64,000 nt of DNA from Carya illinoinensis. Its lineage: Eukaryota; Streptophyta; Magnoliopsida; Fagales; Juglandaceae. The stretch spans positions 31,425,385 through 31,489,384 of the forward strand of contig NC_056759.1 of NCBI RefSeq assembly GCF_018687715.1, written 5' to 3'. The notes under the pieces were generated by a model. The model was not told the DNA's origin and did no database searches. It was given only the letters and a program-made list of their open reading frames with translations. The position numbers and the translations under genes are program-made. Shown here piece by piece: positions 1-12,189 of the stretch. Each line of letters begins with the position of its first letter. The first letter of the stretch is position 1.

Positions 1-227
1 TTAAATTAATAAGACTGGTCGAGTATTAATTATTTATATGCAGTACCCAAATATTTGGCTTATCAGTATTCTAGTATAGTTATATCGGCTAATCATTTCA
101 TTGGCAAGTTGATGCTCGTCCACAATTTATGTTACAAATTATTCAAACGTTGGCGTTTAAACCACATAGATTTGCATATTCTTTGGGTATGAGAATTAAG
201 TCTTACCGATAAATTGTCAAAAGTTGC

Positions 228-1025
228 CTATTCTGAGTCGGACTCAGAGTCGGTTGACTTGTCCTCATCATCTGAATACTCCCAATCACCATATGCATCT
301 CCAGAACCAGATGGAACCATGCTATCATCAATAAAATCTGGTGAATTTCTGTGTGCACCACCCGACTCCATGTGGTCTCGTGCATCAATATGGGTAGGTT
401 CTATATCAGTCCTACTAAGTGGAGTTGACACAGGACATGCATCACAATGCAAAAGTGGATAATCATATGATGACTCAATCTCTTGATAGGCATCATCGTC
501 ACTTGATTCACAATCATTACTGTCTAAAACCCTGTGCACTGGTGGAATGTCATACACATTCCTATTATTGTACTTCTGCTCAACAAACCAGTTCCCTTTC
601 GCCCTTATATCCCTAATGTAAAAACACTGGGAAGCCTGACATGCCAGCACATATGGTTCGTCCTTATACCAAGTCCTATTCATATTGACACTAGTTAAAT
701 GATCGTCTACCTGTACCCCTCGCCTTTTATCACCAACATCAAACCAATCAAAACTGAACAAGTACACTCTCCGACCTCCCATGTAGTGTAACTCTACAAC
801 ATCATTTATAACACCATAAAAATCTACATTATCAGTTTCTTGATCACCAGTTACCAACACTCCGGAATTTTGGCTTCGCCGGTGAAGTTCACGGCTCTTG
901 GTATGGAACCGTTTACCATTTATTATGCAGGCAGCATATGTTGCGACCCAACGGTTAGGACCGCAAGCTAACGCATACAAATCTGGGGACACATCAAGTG
1001 GGTTGTTGTTACGCTGGTCCACCAC
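228..1025 (-). pseudogene. CACTA transposase C-terminal exon, DUF4216
   Basis: The 265-residue reading frame has the DUF4216 pattern of the C-terminus of plant En/Spm transposon proteins: 'LYALACGPNRWVATYAACIING', 'RFHTKSRELHRRSQNSGV', a 'DFYGVINDVVELHY' strand and 'FDWFDV'. It ends in a long acidic, serine-rich tail. The ATG shown is probably not a real start; the preceding exon is best placed at about 1128-1241, with introns between. The frame is open throughout, so this exon is undamaged although the upstream transposase has stops. Role in the element is unknown; DUF4216 has no assigned activity. Confidence 0.75.
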
Positions 1026-1127
1026 CTACATGAATATCGGGGTAAATGGTGAACTTAAATAATCGATATACATTGTCATATGATGGTCGGGTATATTCTA
1101 AGTAGATAACTAGCAAGCTAACTTACA

Positions 1128-1241
1128 CATTGCTTGAACCAATTTGGAAACTCAGTTTGTTGCGTGCGATCAATAGAATTTGGGTTTGGCACCTTGCATT
1201 TGTCGTAGTGTTCCCTGCATTTGTAGCAAAGAAATGGGGGA
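1128..1241 (-). pseudogene. Small CACTA transposase exon between DUF4218 and DUF4216
   Basis: The minus strand reads 'REHYDKCKVPNPNSIDRTQQ' and then 'TEFPNWFKQ', the conserved linker (H-x-FP-x-WF) that joins DUF4218 to DUF4216 in En/Spm proteins. It is too short to stand out as an open frame and is flanked by AT-rich sequence that behaves like introns. Exact splice sites are not certain. Confidence 0.5.
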
Positions 1242-1321
1242 AACAAATTTAGTAAGTGTCCCACATTAAATGGTGAGGTAGTTTGTTGAAACATGGAAAG
1301 CAGGAGTTAGGTAATGATTGC

Positions 1322-2080
1322 TTACTCTAAATAGGGTCCAATCTCAATGCAGTTGTTAAGCATGTACCAAATGGCTGTTGTATGGAGTTTATCGTGTAAT
1401 TGCACACTATTAGCTATACCCAAGGGACGAAGTTTCTGGTTGAAAATTGTGAACCCATCTAGAGTCTCATCTTCTACACCATCAATGTTACGGTCCGGTC
1501 GATTAAACTTCGTCTCAACATCTTTGAGATACATTGAGCAAAATGTCAAACACTCAATGTGAACCCAGGCTTCCGCTATTGAACCTTCTGGATGTGCTTT
1601 GTTCTTAACATATCGCTTGAACTTGCCGAGATACCTCTCAAACGGGTACATCCACCGATATTGAATTGGACCGCCAAGAATAGCCTCACGGGGTAAATGG
1701 ACAGCTAAGTGGACCATAACATCGAAAAAAGATGGAGGGAAAATCATCTCTAGTTTGCATAGAATGGTGACGATATCAAGCTGGAGCTTTGATAGGCGAT
1801 TCACATCTACGGTTCGGGCGCACAACTCTTTGAAGAAACTACTAAGTTCAGTCAAAGCCAATGCAATATCCCTCCTTAAGAACCCCCCCACAGCAATAGG
1901 AAGTAGTGTTTGCAAGAAAACATGATGGTCATGGCTTTTGAGCCCAGAGATCTTGGAATCACGTACAGATACACAGTGCGTGATATTAGAAGCAAACCCA
2001 TCAGGAAATTTCACCTCAGCGAGCCACTCACAGAATTTATTCTTTTCATCTCCATGTAATGTGTATGATGCATGTGGCAT
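1322..2080 (-). pseudogene. CACTA transposase, DUF4218 segment
   Basis: The 252-residue frame carries the DUF4218 signature: 'SHDHHVFLQTLLPIAV', 'LSSFFKELCARTV', 'LQLDIVTILCKLEMIFPPSF', 'HLPREAILGGPIQYRWMYPF' and 'ERYLGKFKRYVKNKAHPEGS'. It continues in the same frame as the tnp2 segment and is separated from it only by a TGA at 2087-2089 plus two codons, so both belong to one former transposase. The 3' end at 1322 is probably an intron boundary, because the protein resumes at about 1241. Confidence 0.75.
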
Positions 2081-2086
2081 AATAGT

Positions 2087-3121
2087 TCATTCACCTTCAC
2101 GTTTCAGATGTAATTCCTTTCTAAACCCCAGGATCTCTAGGTCACGCCGTGAATTAGTGTTATCTTTTGTCTTGCCGGGGATGTTCATTAAAGTGCCCAA
2201 AATGTTCTCGGAAATATTCTTCTCAATATGCATAACATCTAGATTATGTCTAAGCCGCATTGTTGACCAATAAGGTAGTTGGAAGAATATGCTTTTCTTT
2301 GTCCAGTTCAACTCTTCTGCTGTGCGTTTTCTCTTCCTACAAGATTTTCCAAATTGAATATCTCCAAGCATTTGTAACTGAGTTATTAGATCTGCTCCTT
2401 CAACCAATGCTGGTGGCATGCGAAGATCTTCTTTACCGTTGAACAACCCTTTTCTCGTTCGCCAGATGTGATCGATGGGTAAGAGACGTCGATGTCCCAT
2501 ATAACAATGTTTTCTACCATACTTCAACCAGTTGGAATCTGTACTGGCATTGCAAGATGGACATGCCAATTTCCCTTTTATTGTCCACCCAGACAGATTT
2601 CCATAGGCTGAAAAGTCATTAATTGTCCACAACAATACAACATGTAACATGAACATTTCCTTAGTGGATGCATCATACGTAGGTACCCCATGTGCCCAAA
2701 GTTCTAGTAACTCATCAATTAATGGTTGCAAATAAACATCAATGTCATTCCCTGGTGATTTTGGGTCAGGGATAATGAGGGATGTCATAAAGAATGAATC
2801 TTTCATGCATAACCATGGCGGTAAGTTATACGGGACAAGAATCACTGGCCAAATGCTATAAGGTTTTGCCAGATTGTTGAAGGGATTGAACCCGTCACTT
2901 GCCAAACCAAGCCTGACATTGCGAGCATCCCTTGCAAACCAACTATGAGCTTGATCAAATGTCTTCCAAGACTCAGAGTCAGCTGGATGTCTCATACTAC
3001 TCTCATCGATGACCCTCTGCTCCTTATGCCATCTCATGTCACCCGCTATCTTGCTTGACACAAAGAGACGCTGCAATCTTGGCTTCAAGGGAAAATGACG
3101 AAGCACTTTTTGAGGGATCAC
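2087..3121 (-). pseudogene. CACTA transposase, tnp2 core (Transposase_21)
   Basis: The frame encodes the tnp2 core of plant CACTA transposases. Visible blocks are 'GDMRWHKEQR', 'ARNVRLGLASDGFNPFNNLA', 'YSIWPVILVPYNLPPWLCMK', 'WTIKGKLACPSCNA', 'KHCYMGHRRLL' and 'LRHNLDVMHIEKNISENILG'. It is in frame with the N-terminal segment above it (stop TGA at 3122-3124) and the DUF4218 segment below it (TGA at 2087-2089). No other lesion is seen, so the protein appears inactivated by two nonsense codons only. The apparent ATG directly after the first stop is unlikely to be a natural start. Confidence 0.8.
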
Positions 3122-3859
3122 TCATGACCCGTGTGTATTTGGCTTCCATCGCGACGCCTTACAGATAGGACACTCAGACAGATTACCATTTTCCTTCCAG
3201 AATAAGATGCAGTCATTAGGGCATGCATGTATTTTGTGGTACGTGAAACCCAAACCACGCTCTAATGTCCTTGCCTCCTCATATGATTGTGGCAATTCAG
3301 CATTAGGAAAGGCTGACCGCAAAAGGCTTAGCAGCATATCAAAAGACTTGATTGACCACCCACAAAGTGTTTTAATATGTAACAACTTCACTACGAAAGA
3401 GAGCTTTGAGAAATTTGTGCAACCCTCGAACAGAGGCCGTCGGGCATCCTCTAATAGTTGGTCAAAAGTTGAGTTTGGGGAGGATTGAGGTATTGCTAAG
3501 TGAGTTGGTGATGTGGTGTTGTCTTGAGGAGCATCTCGGAATGTGGCTGCCCGTATGTCATCAATGTACACATCTCCACTTTCAACCCCGGGATCGCCAT
3601 CATCGTCTATGGTGGGGAGTGTTTCCTCCTCCCCATGAAATATCCAGTGCGTGTAATTTGGATCTATCCCTTTTATAAACAAGTGGGACTCCACCTCAAG
3701 TATAGGCAAGAAGAGATTATTACAGCATATACAGCATGGACACCGAATGCGATCACTTCCCATGGCATGGTTTTGTGCCATTGTAAGGAAATTGCGTACC
3801 CCATCAGCGTAAGCAGGTGATAAAAGTCTATCACCAAAAGTCATCCAGCTTTTGTCCAT
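3122..3859 (-). pseudogene. CACTA transposase N-terminus with transposase-associated domain
   Basis: The frame starts 'MDKSWM', the usual first residues of plant CACTA transposases, so the ATG at 3857-3859 is likely the true start. Residues 1-85 form the transposase-associated domain with a cysteine cluster ('RCPCCICCNN') and 'HLFIKGIDPNYTHWIFHGEE'. A variable linker follows, then the start of the tnp2 region ending 'CPICKASRWK'. It stops at TGA 3122-3124 in frame with the tnp2 core. The element terminus is about 5 kb upstream. Confidence 0.75.
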
Positions 3860-4439
3860 CTAATAAAAAGAATGATGAATGAGTGGGTATGATATTGAAG
3901 TTATAATTATCATAAGGTAGGGCGGAGAAGTAACTAGCATGTGGAGAATAACTGGTTAGGGGGATAATAAGACAGTAGCACAAATTCTGTGAAAAACCTT
4001 TTCACAGAACTACATGTGTGACTCTTAGCATGAGCAGAATATATACTTTCAGAAAGAGCATCAATTATAAGGTAAGTACAGAAGTTATAAATTAATAGGA
4101 TCATGATGCAGAATGGGTGAAGTTGAGAATTTGTGAATGACCAATAATAGATTTGTTAAATGCTTGCTCCAGGAATTGTGAGCTTCTATCAATGGTCATT
4201 GTATGTGTAGAAGGGGTAAGGGATTGAGTGGTTGGCTGAGTTGTGTTACTTTTTTCTAAGGAAAGTAAGAGCAAAGATGACACACTTATCTATCCCAAAC
4301 TAATTAGCTCAGCATACCCAAATAAGTGGTTGTCATCCAATTCCGTAAAGAGAGGTATTAGAACAAAGGCTATCGGTTACCTATGAGAATTAGATACCTA
4401 ATGAGGAGAGTAAAGAATAAGTTTCATATTATTTTTCCA

Positions 4440-5250
4440 GAGTTGGTAAAAAAGCTATAATTCTATGAATACACATTGTGCCAACCAGGATAAATTAAGT
4501 GAATACTTTAAACTGTTAAAGAAGAGTATGTTGACACATTTGAGGATAATAATGAAATCTATGGTGAGGGCCTAGCTTAATATACAACTCATTTTATGTT
4601 AAAACCTTCACATCTAGGAAGGGTAAGAATCTATTAGATTATAATGGAGTTTCTAATAATATCAAAGAAAACTCTAGAGCTTATAGTAGAGAAAAGAGCT
4701 AAGTTAAGAAATACACTAGGGTCTCGAAGCACAAGATACCTTCGGATATACAATGTCGTGAGTGCCATGGTTTTGCAAAAAATTCACATTGAGTGCCCTA
4801 ATTAGAAGAGAACCTGAGATAGAAAGTGGGTCAGCTCATCCTTGAGTAATCACAGTTTGAGTAAACACTCTGTTACTGTGTCTTTGTGAGCTGGATGGAA
4901 AAAATGTTAATTCCATGACCTTTGCAGTTATCTATTGGAGATAACTGTGAGTCTAGTTGTAAGACCATGAAAGTCTGATTTGAAGCTAGCATATGAAAGT
5001 CTCTATGAGGGACAGGTCACGCAAGAAAAATATCAATATTGCAAATCTTAAGAAACTAGAGTAATGTAAGGGGAGGAAAAAAATACATCACCTAGATTAT
5101 TTATATGTTGCTTGTGAAAACATAAAATCTGATATTTCTATGTTCATTGGAACAAAGATAAATCGGTTAATTAGAGAAAGTAATTGTACAGGCACAGTAA
5201 AATTCGGCTAATCAGATTTTCTAGTAATACACTTAATATATATTGTTCTC
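4440..5250 (+). pseudogene. Very degenerate retrotransposon gag-like relic
   Basis: Translated fragments contain one zinc-knuckle-like run, 'IQCRECHGFAKNSH', at about 4752-4795, immediately followed by a stop and 'VP', resembling the C-X2-C-X4-H-X4-C knuckle of plant gag proteins. Upstream pieces such as 'EEYVDTFEDNNEIYGEGLA' also look gag-like. Frames are broken everywhere and no LTRs were found. It could be an old insertion inside the CACTA element; confidence is low because the match rests on one motif. Confidence 0.3.
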
Positions 5251-7650
5251 GGAAATCACCATCAACAAGTAGTCAATCTGGTTTTTGTTTATGTGACTGA
5301 TTGTACACATAGTTTTGGTGCATTTTGCATGAATTTTACTATCTATGGATAACACCAACAAAGTTAATATTTCCAAGCCATATGTACCACATCCTCCCAA
5401 GATACCTAGCTAATAAACTGACTGTGTAACTAGTTGCCATCTTTATTGTAAGATTGGGTATATTTGAGCTAATTTAAAGGTTGAACCCCCAAGGACACTT
5501 GAGCCCTAATTATTAAATAATGAGTTGAGTTTAGTCAAGAATATGAGTGACACATTTAATAGATTTCATGACTTATAAAAACTTATCTCGAACTCCAAAA
5601 CCTGCACATATATTACTTCAGAGAATTTGAGTTCCTAAAGTTGATGTCATTCTCCCGTCAAAGAAAGTGGTAATGGTCTTACGTACCTAGTATTAGGGAG
5701 ACACCACATGCCTAGGAGTACTCTTACTGCTTGATCATATATCCTAGTGCAGCATATAAGTTTTTAGATTGTGTGGTTAATTTTTCTTGTTTTATGTTTA
5801 TAGTGCGTATTTTGGCTTATTGAACTTTTGAATTCACAGTTACATTCACTTCTTTTCCATATACAAAAATAAAAAGACTGCCATTGAAAAGTGAAAGTTT
5901 GACTTCATATAATATTTAACCCATCATGAATATAATATCATTAGTGGGATTAATAGAGATACACTCAGTTAATCCTCTAACATGAAAAGGGTGTCATGTT
6001 ACAAATATATCAAATTTGTGAATTAAACCTAATTGACATTGCAGAGTTTCGAGTCTGAACCACACAAGACTTCAGAGTTTAGACAGCATAGGGCAAGTTT
6101 AGGAGTCTCTGTAATATGGATTAATCCCTTCCCCAAACCCAATTAGATAATGATCATGCATATCCACAACTCCACAACCCAATCAAACTGAAAACAGTAA
6201 CTTTTTATTATGAAAGTAGCATTTATGAAAGTAAACAAGTACTAATCAGAATTTTCTTAGTCTACGCTTACAGTTTCCTTACAATGTCAGGTGCATGCCT
6301 GCTTGCCGTCACCATCAAAAACCTACTTTGGGCTGGAAGTATATTTCTGTTCATTCATTTAGTACGCCTAGTAATTTTCTCTAAGGTGCTTCATTTTCAA
6401 GAAATAAATAATGTGCTAACTCAAAACTCTTTTTCATATGAAATGAGAAAAAACAGATTTCCATCAACCTTTTCATGCCATTTTCCTAAACTCCAAACTG
6501 GACACTGTCATCGTCTCCTTCACTTTCACAGTCACCTTTTCCTACTTTTATTTTTATTTTAAAGCATTTTCCTTTCGCATGGCCCACAACTCAAGTTTGG
6601 TACAAAGGTTAGGGTTTCATATTTGGTCCAAAGCAGCTCATATATATTCTATTTTTCTCTTCTTTGACACTTTCTAGCAGCAACATATAGGTCGATGCTA
6701 GTATATATGCTACTCTAACAGCGACATGCCAAGTACAATGCTAGTATATATGCTACTCGACATACTGTCTAATTAAGTACTTGATCTCTTGGTCAGCATA
6801 AATGCAAATCATATTTTATAACCCCTAAATGCCAACAACTTAAAAAAATATAATGAATAATGAGACTACTAAATTCCAAATGTACAAGTCTTGCACAGAT
6901 TTTATATTAAAAAGAAGTAGACTCAAGCAGAAAAAATCTATATGAAATTTACTTTCTTTGTAGGGTCTGGTATTTTACAAATGGCTGGTGACATGTTTGT
7001 GCAGTTAGTGCTTGTTCCTACCATTACTAAAATATAATTGCCCACTGAAAATCCTACAAAAATGCTAGTATGTTAGGTCCTGACATGGGTCCCGACAGAA
7101 TTTTTTCATAAGGAGTAAGCTGCATGCTCCACTTTACAAAGGTTAAAATCTTAGTTGTAAAGTATGAAAGAGGCATCAATAGGCGATCTACCTGTCTTCT
7201 GCTACATGATTTCCCAATAATTAATTTCTCAGTCCATGGGCTCTCGGTTATCTCGAATAGAATAAGATACAAAAGATTTCTAACATTCACTAATAGTTTT
7301 GGGGGATTAATTCAGCTTAAGATTTGAAAGTCAAAATTATTTTTCATTAATTTTAATAGTATGAATTTGGCACAGAAATTTGTTTATCAAATTTGATAGC
7401 TTTCAAGATGGCACCATTGAGAGACCGCATTACCACAACAAAAGTTCAGAAGTTCACTTGCCCAATGTGGTGAGAATGTAAAAGAACACAATAATATCAA
7501 CAGCCATTTTCGAAAGAAAGAAGTACAGAATGGTGAAGAAGAGGGTGGTTGATTAAAAGATAGGAATCAAAAGCAGATGAAGGGTAGACAAGAATCACGA
7601 GGAAACAGCAACATTATTAATGTAAGGAAAGAGTACGATTTCCATTTACT

Positions 7651-7651
7651 C

Positions 7652-7685
<34 letters not shown>
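7651..7685. repeat. TTA trinucleotide microsatellite
   Basis: About a dozen consecutive TTA/ATT units, likely length-variable between individuals. Confidence 0.9.
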
Positions 7686-8693
7686 GTAATAATGAAAGCA
7701 TTAAAATAAAATCAAGGATGCAAGAGGAGAGCATGTGGAACACAGCCGAACAAAAAGCCACTGGATATATAGACAACACAATGTGTATAGAAAGAAAATA
7801 AAATAAAAAATCATATAACGTGCAAAAGGTTTAAACCCCATTTGCAGTCGACATTTGCAGTTCTCCATTTTGGGGATTAATTCAGCTTACACTTACTCAA
7901 ATGCTTGCAGCAACAATAGAAAAAATTGGTACTTTAAAACTGATCAAGTAACTACATATAACAGCATTAACGGAAAAGGGCCACGCTTGTTTAGAAAATG
8001 CTCTGTTTTTCCAAACACTGGGAAGTTCAAATGGGTTAGTGTTATGATACTACCTCCAAATTTAGAACACCCCGTACAGGAAAAAAACTAAAATTCGTGC
8101 GAAAGGAAGAAGATGGGGGAGCATGGAAAAAATGTAGTGTGCAAACAAACAGGCAAGCTGTGAAAAACAACAATTAAGGCATGAAGGGGGAGCGACTATC
8201 ATCAATAAAGGGAGAAGAAAACATTATACCAGCTCAAACAAAGCCTGCCCTGAAAAGGTCTGCTCTTGTCGATTCGCCAAAATGAACCCAACACAGTGAG
8301 AAACCAGGCCGAATATACTAGCAATTTCTCTTCCAAACTCACCAATGGGTCTGAACTACTTGAAGGCAAACTTAGAAAGCCGCCGAGAAACACTAACTAG
8401 GGGGAGAAGGGGGTGGAATAAGAGACTCTGAAAAGGAAAATCGCCTCGTGTACGTGTGTGCGTTGTGAAATCTTCAAGCCGAGTGGTTAAACCAAGGAAA
8501 ATGGAGGGGATTTGCAGAAGGTAATTACCGAAGGTTTTGCAGATGATGGGTACGGAGTATGGTTTCGCCAAAGAGGAGTCGGGGGAATGATTTGGGAACT
8601 CCGATACTGTTTGGGGCAAAAGTGTTGGGGGGAAATAAATCAAACTTAGCTTATTTTCGCGCCTGACTTTATCCCGATGTATAATGTAACGCT

Positions 8694-8906
8694 ATAACAA
8701 GTTTTTTTTATTTGCAGCGCCATTTGTTGCCGAGACTATAGAAAAAATCGCTGCAATAAAAGTTCTAACCTCTCCCGCTCCCGAACGTTTTAATTAGCGT
8801 TGAATATATTGAGCGATGACAAAATCGCTGTAAATAATTATCATATGCAGCGAATTTATTCCCAGCAATTAAAAAAATGCTGAGAAAAGCACATTTTCTT
8901 GTAGTG
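8694..8906 (-). repeat. CACTA terminal and subterminal repeat region
   Basis: The outer 13 bases on the minus strand are CACTACAAGAAAA (8894-8906). Inside are repeated GCAGCG/CGCTGC words (for example near 8718, 8750, 8848 and 8856), the layout that in other CACTA elements binds the element-encoded TnpA-type protein. A target duplication cannot be checked because the opposite end is outside the window. Confidence 0.7.
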
Positions 8907-9160
8907 TATTAACAGTAAATATTGATGTGGAATGACCATGCATTAACAAGACCATTTTGAAATTAAGGACGAAGATACTGATGATGAGCAATGAGGTTCC
9001 AATTTCCAACCAAGTTGCATGCGTTGGCTTGGCTATACTACTACTCCGTCGACCCAACGTCTTGAAAACGTCTAACAAATTCTTTTATATGTGAACAAGT
9101 TCGAACTTTTCACGAGTTGTTTCATATAGATAAATAGATTATTTATATTTTATTTGATAA

Positions 9161-9555
9161 TTTTATCTACACTGTTGACAAATAAATTTTGACTTTTTAC
9201 TAATAACTTTAATTTATAGTTTATATATATTAATTATTAGATTCATAAATATTCAAACGACATGTTTAATATTAGTATTGAATCACATGATTTCTTCTAA
9301 TTTTGTAAATATTTTTATTAACTTTGGAGATAATTAATATTGTAAAAAATAAATACAAAATTATTCAAATTTAGACGAGGTTATATGAGTCGAGCTTATC
9401 TATATACAAGTCGTATTATTAATAACTAGTTATAATATATGTTAACAAACAACGCATTTAATAAATAAATTCAGCAAAATCAAGTTTTACGAGTCCATCT
9501 TGAGCTTCCTTTACGTTCGTCGATCATAATTTTATTTAAGGTAAAGAGAGAAGAG
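9161..9555 (+). repeat. Direct duplication, copy 1 (partner 12798-13195)
   Basis: Starts with the shared stretch 'ttatctacactgttgacaaa' and stays alignable for about 400 bp with the partner near 12798, including 'aaattattcaaatttagacg' and 'tttacgagtc'. Divergence is by scattered substitutions and small indels. No terminal inverted repeats or coding potential seen. Confidence 0.75.
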
Positions 9556-9952
9556 CTCAAAAGTAAAAGAATCGTAAGACCCATCTTCCAAGATTATTAG
9601 GAACATCAATGAAAAATATATCTTAGATATTAATTTTCATTGTTCTTAAATAATGTAAGAGCATAGAGGTTGTGATGGGTGAAGTAGTTCTGATTATATT
9701 AGTTAATCCATCATCTAACAATCTTTACGAAGATATCACTGATCGTCTTGACTCTTGGGAGGCACTAGACTTTGTCAAGCAAGAATAATGCCAGGAAGTT
9801 CCCCCAACAATAAACCTTTTTAAAAAGAATATGAACCCAACATGATTTGTGAGACTCGAATTTATGGCATCCATCTAAAAAGTAAAAGTAAAAGAATAGC
9901 AACAGTACCTATCTCCATGTTAAACAACAAAACTGGCACTTTGAATTACTTT

Positions 9953-10130
9953 AGATACAAAGATTCCTCCCCAAATCGCGTTTTATTTTTCAATCTTCTC
10001 CCCAAACTTTTTAACTTTTAACTCCAATCAATAAATTTTAAAGATTCAACAAATAAAGCAACTTTAATGAATAAACTTTGGCCCAAAGTATCCGCGTGGG
10101 TCATAATTACTTTAGATATTATATTTAAAT
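9953..10130 (+). repeat. Duplicated non-coding segment, copy 1 (partner about 11740-11895)
   Basis: Both copies contain 'caaatcgcgttttatttttc', then 'aaagattcaacaaataaa' and 'tactttagatattat'. The partner follows the solo LTR, so the LTR plus its AT-rich flanks lies between the two copies. No coding content. Confidence 0.65.
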
Positions 10131-10323
10131 ATTTATTTTCACTTAAGAAAAAATGTGAGCTTCCGTCCTAGTGGCCAGGTGCTATCAGATAACCTTGCCT
10201 TAGTAGTTATATAGTAATATAATTAAAATTAAATTTAATAATATATTAATATGAACTAATTATTATAAAATATTATATTTATATTTTAATGTATATAGAT
10301 TGATAATAATATTTATAAATATT

Positions 10324-11672
10324 TATTGAATCCAAGATTTTAAATTTCGTATAATTATATATCTATACATAAATTTTGATAATAATAAATAAATTCAGGC
10401 ATAAAAAAGTCTTAACCTCAAGTTTTTTACACAATAGAGTCAAGCACATCAAGAAACCAAGTATGAATAAGAAGGAAACAAACTCACATTAAAAGTCATA
10501 GAGTAATATTATACATCTTTTGAAAATTTTGAAATTAGGATTAAGACTCAAAATTAATATTTTATCATAAAGCATTAAAATATATTTTCTACATGTGCAT
10601 AAATATTTTGAAAATTAAATTTAAAAATTTTAGAAGATGATTGATTGTCATCATTCACATGTGCATAACATGATTAAAAGTTTGAATTTTTAAAATATTA
10701 AAGATAATTGATTGTCATTCTTCACATATACATGCTTTATTTGAATACTTTCAAAAGTGATTGATACTCTTTCTGACTTATGAAAGAGGTAGATGATTTT
10801 GTTTGAAAATTTTGAAAATGAAATAATATTCCTTTTGTCATATGCGAAAGGTAAAAAAAATTAGGTTAAAATTTTTGAAAAGTGAATGATGTTGTCTTTG
10901 ACAATTAAAAAAGAAAAAACTTTTATTTAAATTTTTGAAAAGTGAATGATGTTGTATTTGACAATTGAAAAAAGGAAACTTTTATGTGAATTTTTTGAAA
11001 AAGTGAATGATGTTGTCTTTGACATGTGAATCTTTTTAAATTTGAATATGAAATCTTATATACCTATAAATAGATTATTGGAGAGTTTTAAATTCACAAC
11101 ATCAAGAGCATATGCATATCATTGCAAGTTTTGCAACATTCATTCAAAACTTCCAATCTCTCTTTTATAAGCATTGAGACTTAATCCTTATTCATTTTGA
11201 GAGAAATATAGTTTGCGCTGCATTGTTCTTATTTTATTCATTAAAGAGTGTTCTTTGATAATTTACCCACTATCAACTCTTGTATCAGTAAAAGAGTGTG
11301 TATAACCCTTGTGCGTGTAGAAAGTATTCTATATAGGAAATAGTTGAATCACTACATGTAAAGTGATTGCAAGTGTAGAGGTGTTATATACAGATCCTTT
11401 GTACCGGTGCTGTTCAAAAGTGTAATATGTTTCTATCTTCGTCTGAAGGAGGTTGAACAGTAAATTTGGAGATTCTCAAGGAGTAACTTAAGGCGAGGAC
11501 GTAGGCAATGTGGCCGAACTTCGTTAATATACTTAGTTTGCTTTTCTATTACCATTGCTCTTTATATTTATTGTTGTTTCGTATTTTATTTATATTTTAT
11601 ATTGTGTATTTAATTTATTATTATTAATTTTTAAATACAATTCAATTCACTTTATTAGTCATCTGCGTAACA
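10324..11672 (+). repeat. Old solo LTR of the SIRE-type Copia family, opposite orientation to 17749-25774
   Basis: This is the reverse complement of the 1341-bp LTR of the young element, with many substitutions. Recognisable parts are 'gagtcaagcacatcaag', three copies of 'gtgaatgatgttgtctttga' (about 10880-11025), the TATA stretch 'acctataaatagat' near 11060 and the end 'tagtcatctgcgtaaca'. No internal region adjoins it, so it is a solo LTR left by LTR-LTR recombination. A clean 5-bp target duplication was not found. Its divergence marks it as much older than the full element. Confidence 0.75.
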
Positions 11673-12189
11673 AATTAAATTTATAATTATTTTTATTAGA
11701 ATCTAACAAATAAAAAGAATATGAGCCCGACGTGATTTGTTGAAGTAAGACTCTCTCCCAAATCGCGTTTTATTTTTCAATCAGCTTTAACTTAAAGTCC
11801 AATCAATAAAAGTTAAAGATTCAACAAATAAAACAGCTTTAATGAATAAATTTTGGCAGAAAGTATCAGTCATTATTACTTTAGATATTATTCTAAAATC
11901 CGACTCCACGCCAACTAATTTATAGAAGAGTTGGAGTTGGATTATTTTTTATTTTTTAATTAGAGTCAGAGTCGGAGTTGGAAGTGTCACCCAATCGACT
12001 CTAACTCTGAATCTGACTCAAATATTGTATATATGTTATAAAAATATATATTTATCTATATATTGATCATATATACTAATATACTTATATAACTAGAACT
12101 TATATATTTAAATTCAATAATATATTAGTATGAGCTAATTATTCTAAAATATTGTAATTATACAATAATATAAATAAAGTGATAATAGT

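Larger units (their letters stand above)
3860..8640. other. Interior of the CACTA element without a recognisable gene
   Basis: AT-rich sequence between the transposase start and the element terminus. Apart from a possible gag relic near 4440-5250, a short direct repeat (6695-6715 and 6738-6758) and a TTA microsatellite at about 7651-7685, nothing was recognised. An open frame on the minus strand at 8356-8643 lies near the expected 5' leader of the transposase transcript but has no recognisable protein features. Confidence 0.4.
1..8906 (-). mobile_element. CACTA (En/Spm) DNA transposon, truncated by the window edge
   Basis: The element reads right to left. Its 5' terminus is at 8906, where the minus strand begins CACTACAAGAAAA, the usual plant CACTA end. 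The next 200 bp hold several GCAGCG-type subterminal motifs in both orientations. Transposase modules follow in the expected order: transposase-associated domain, tnp2, DUF4218 and DUF4216, between 3859 and 228. The other terminus lies left of the window, so length and target duplication cannot be determined. Two in-frame stops in the transposase suggest this copy is not autonomous. The 4.8 kb between terminus and transposase may be 5' non-coding DNA plus later insertions. Confidence 0.8.

Noticed and set aside
8202..8643. Minus-strand frames near the CACTA terminus
   Set aside because: Position fits a transposase leader exon, but no protein similarity or splice evidence could be seen.
10319..11677. 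Target duplication of the old solo LTR
   Set aside because: Flanks are AT-rich and no matching 5-mers line up with the inferred ends.
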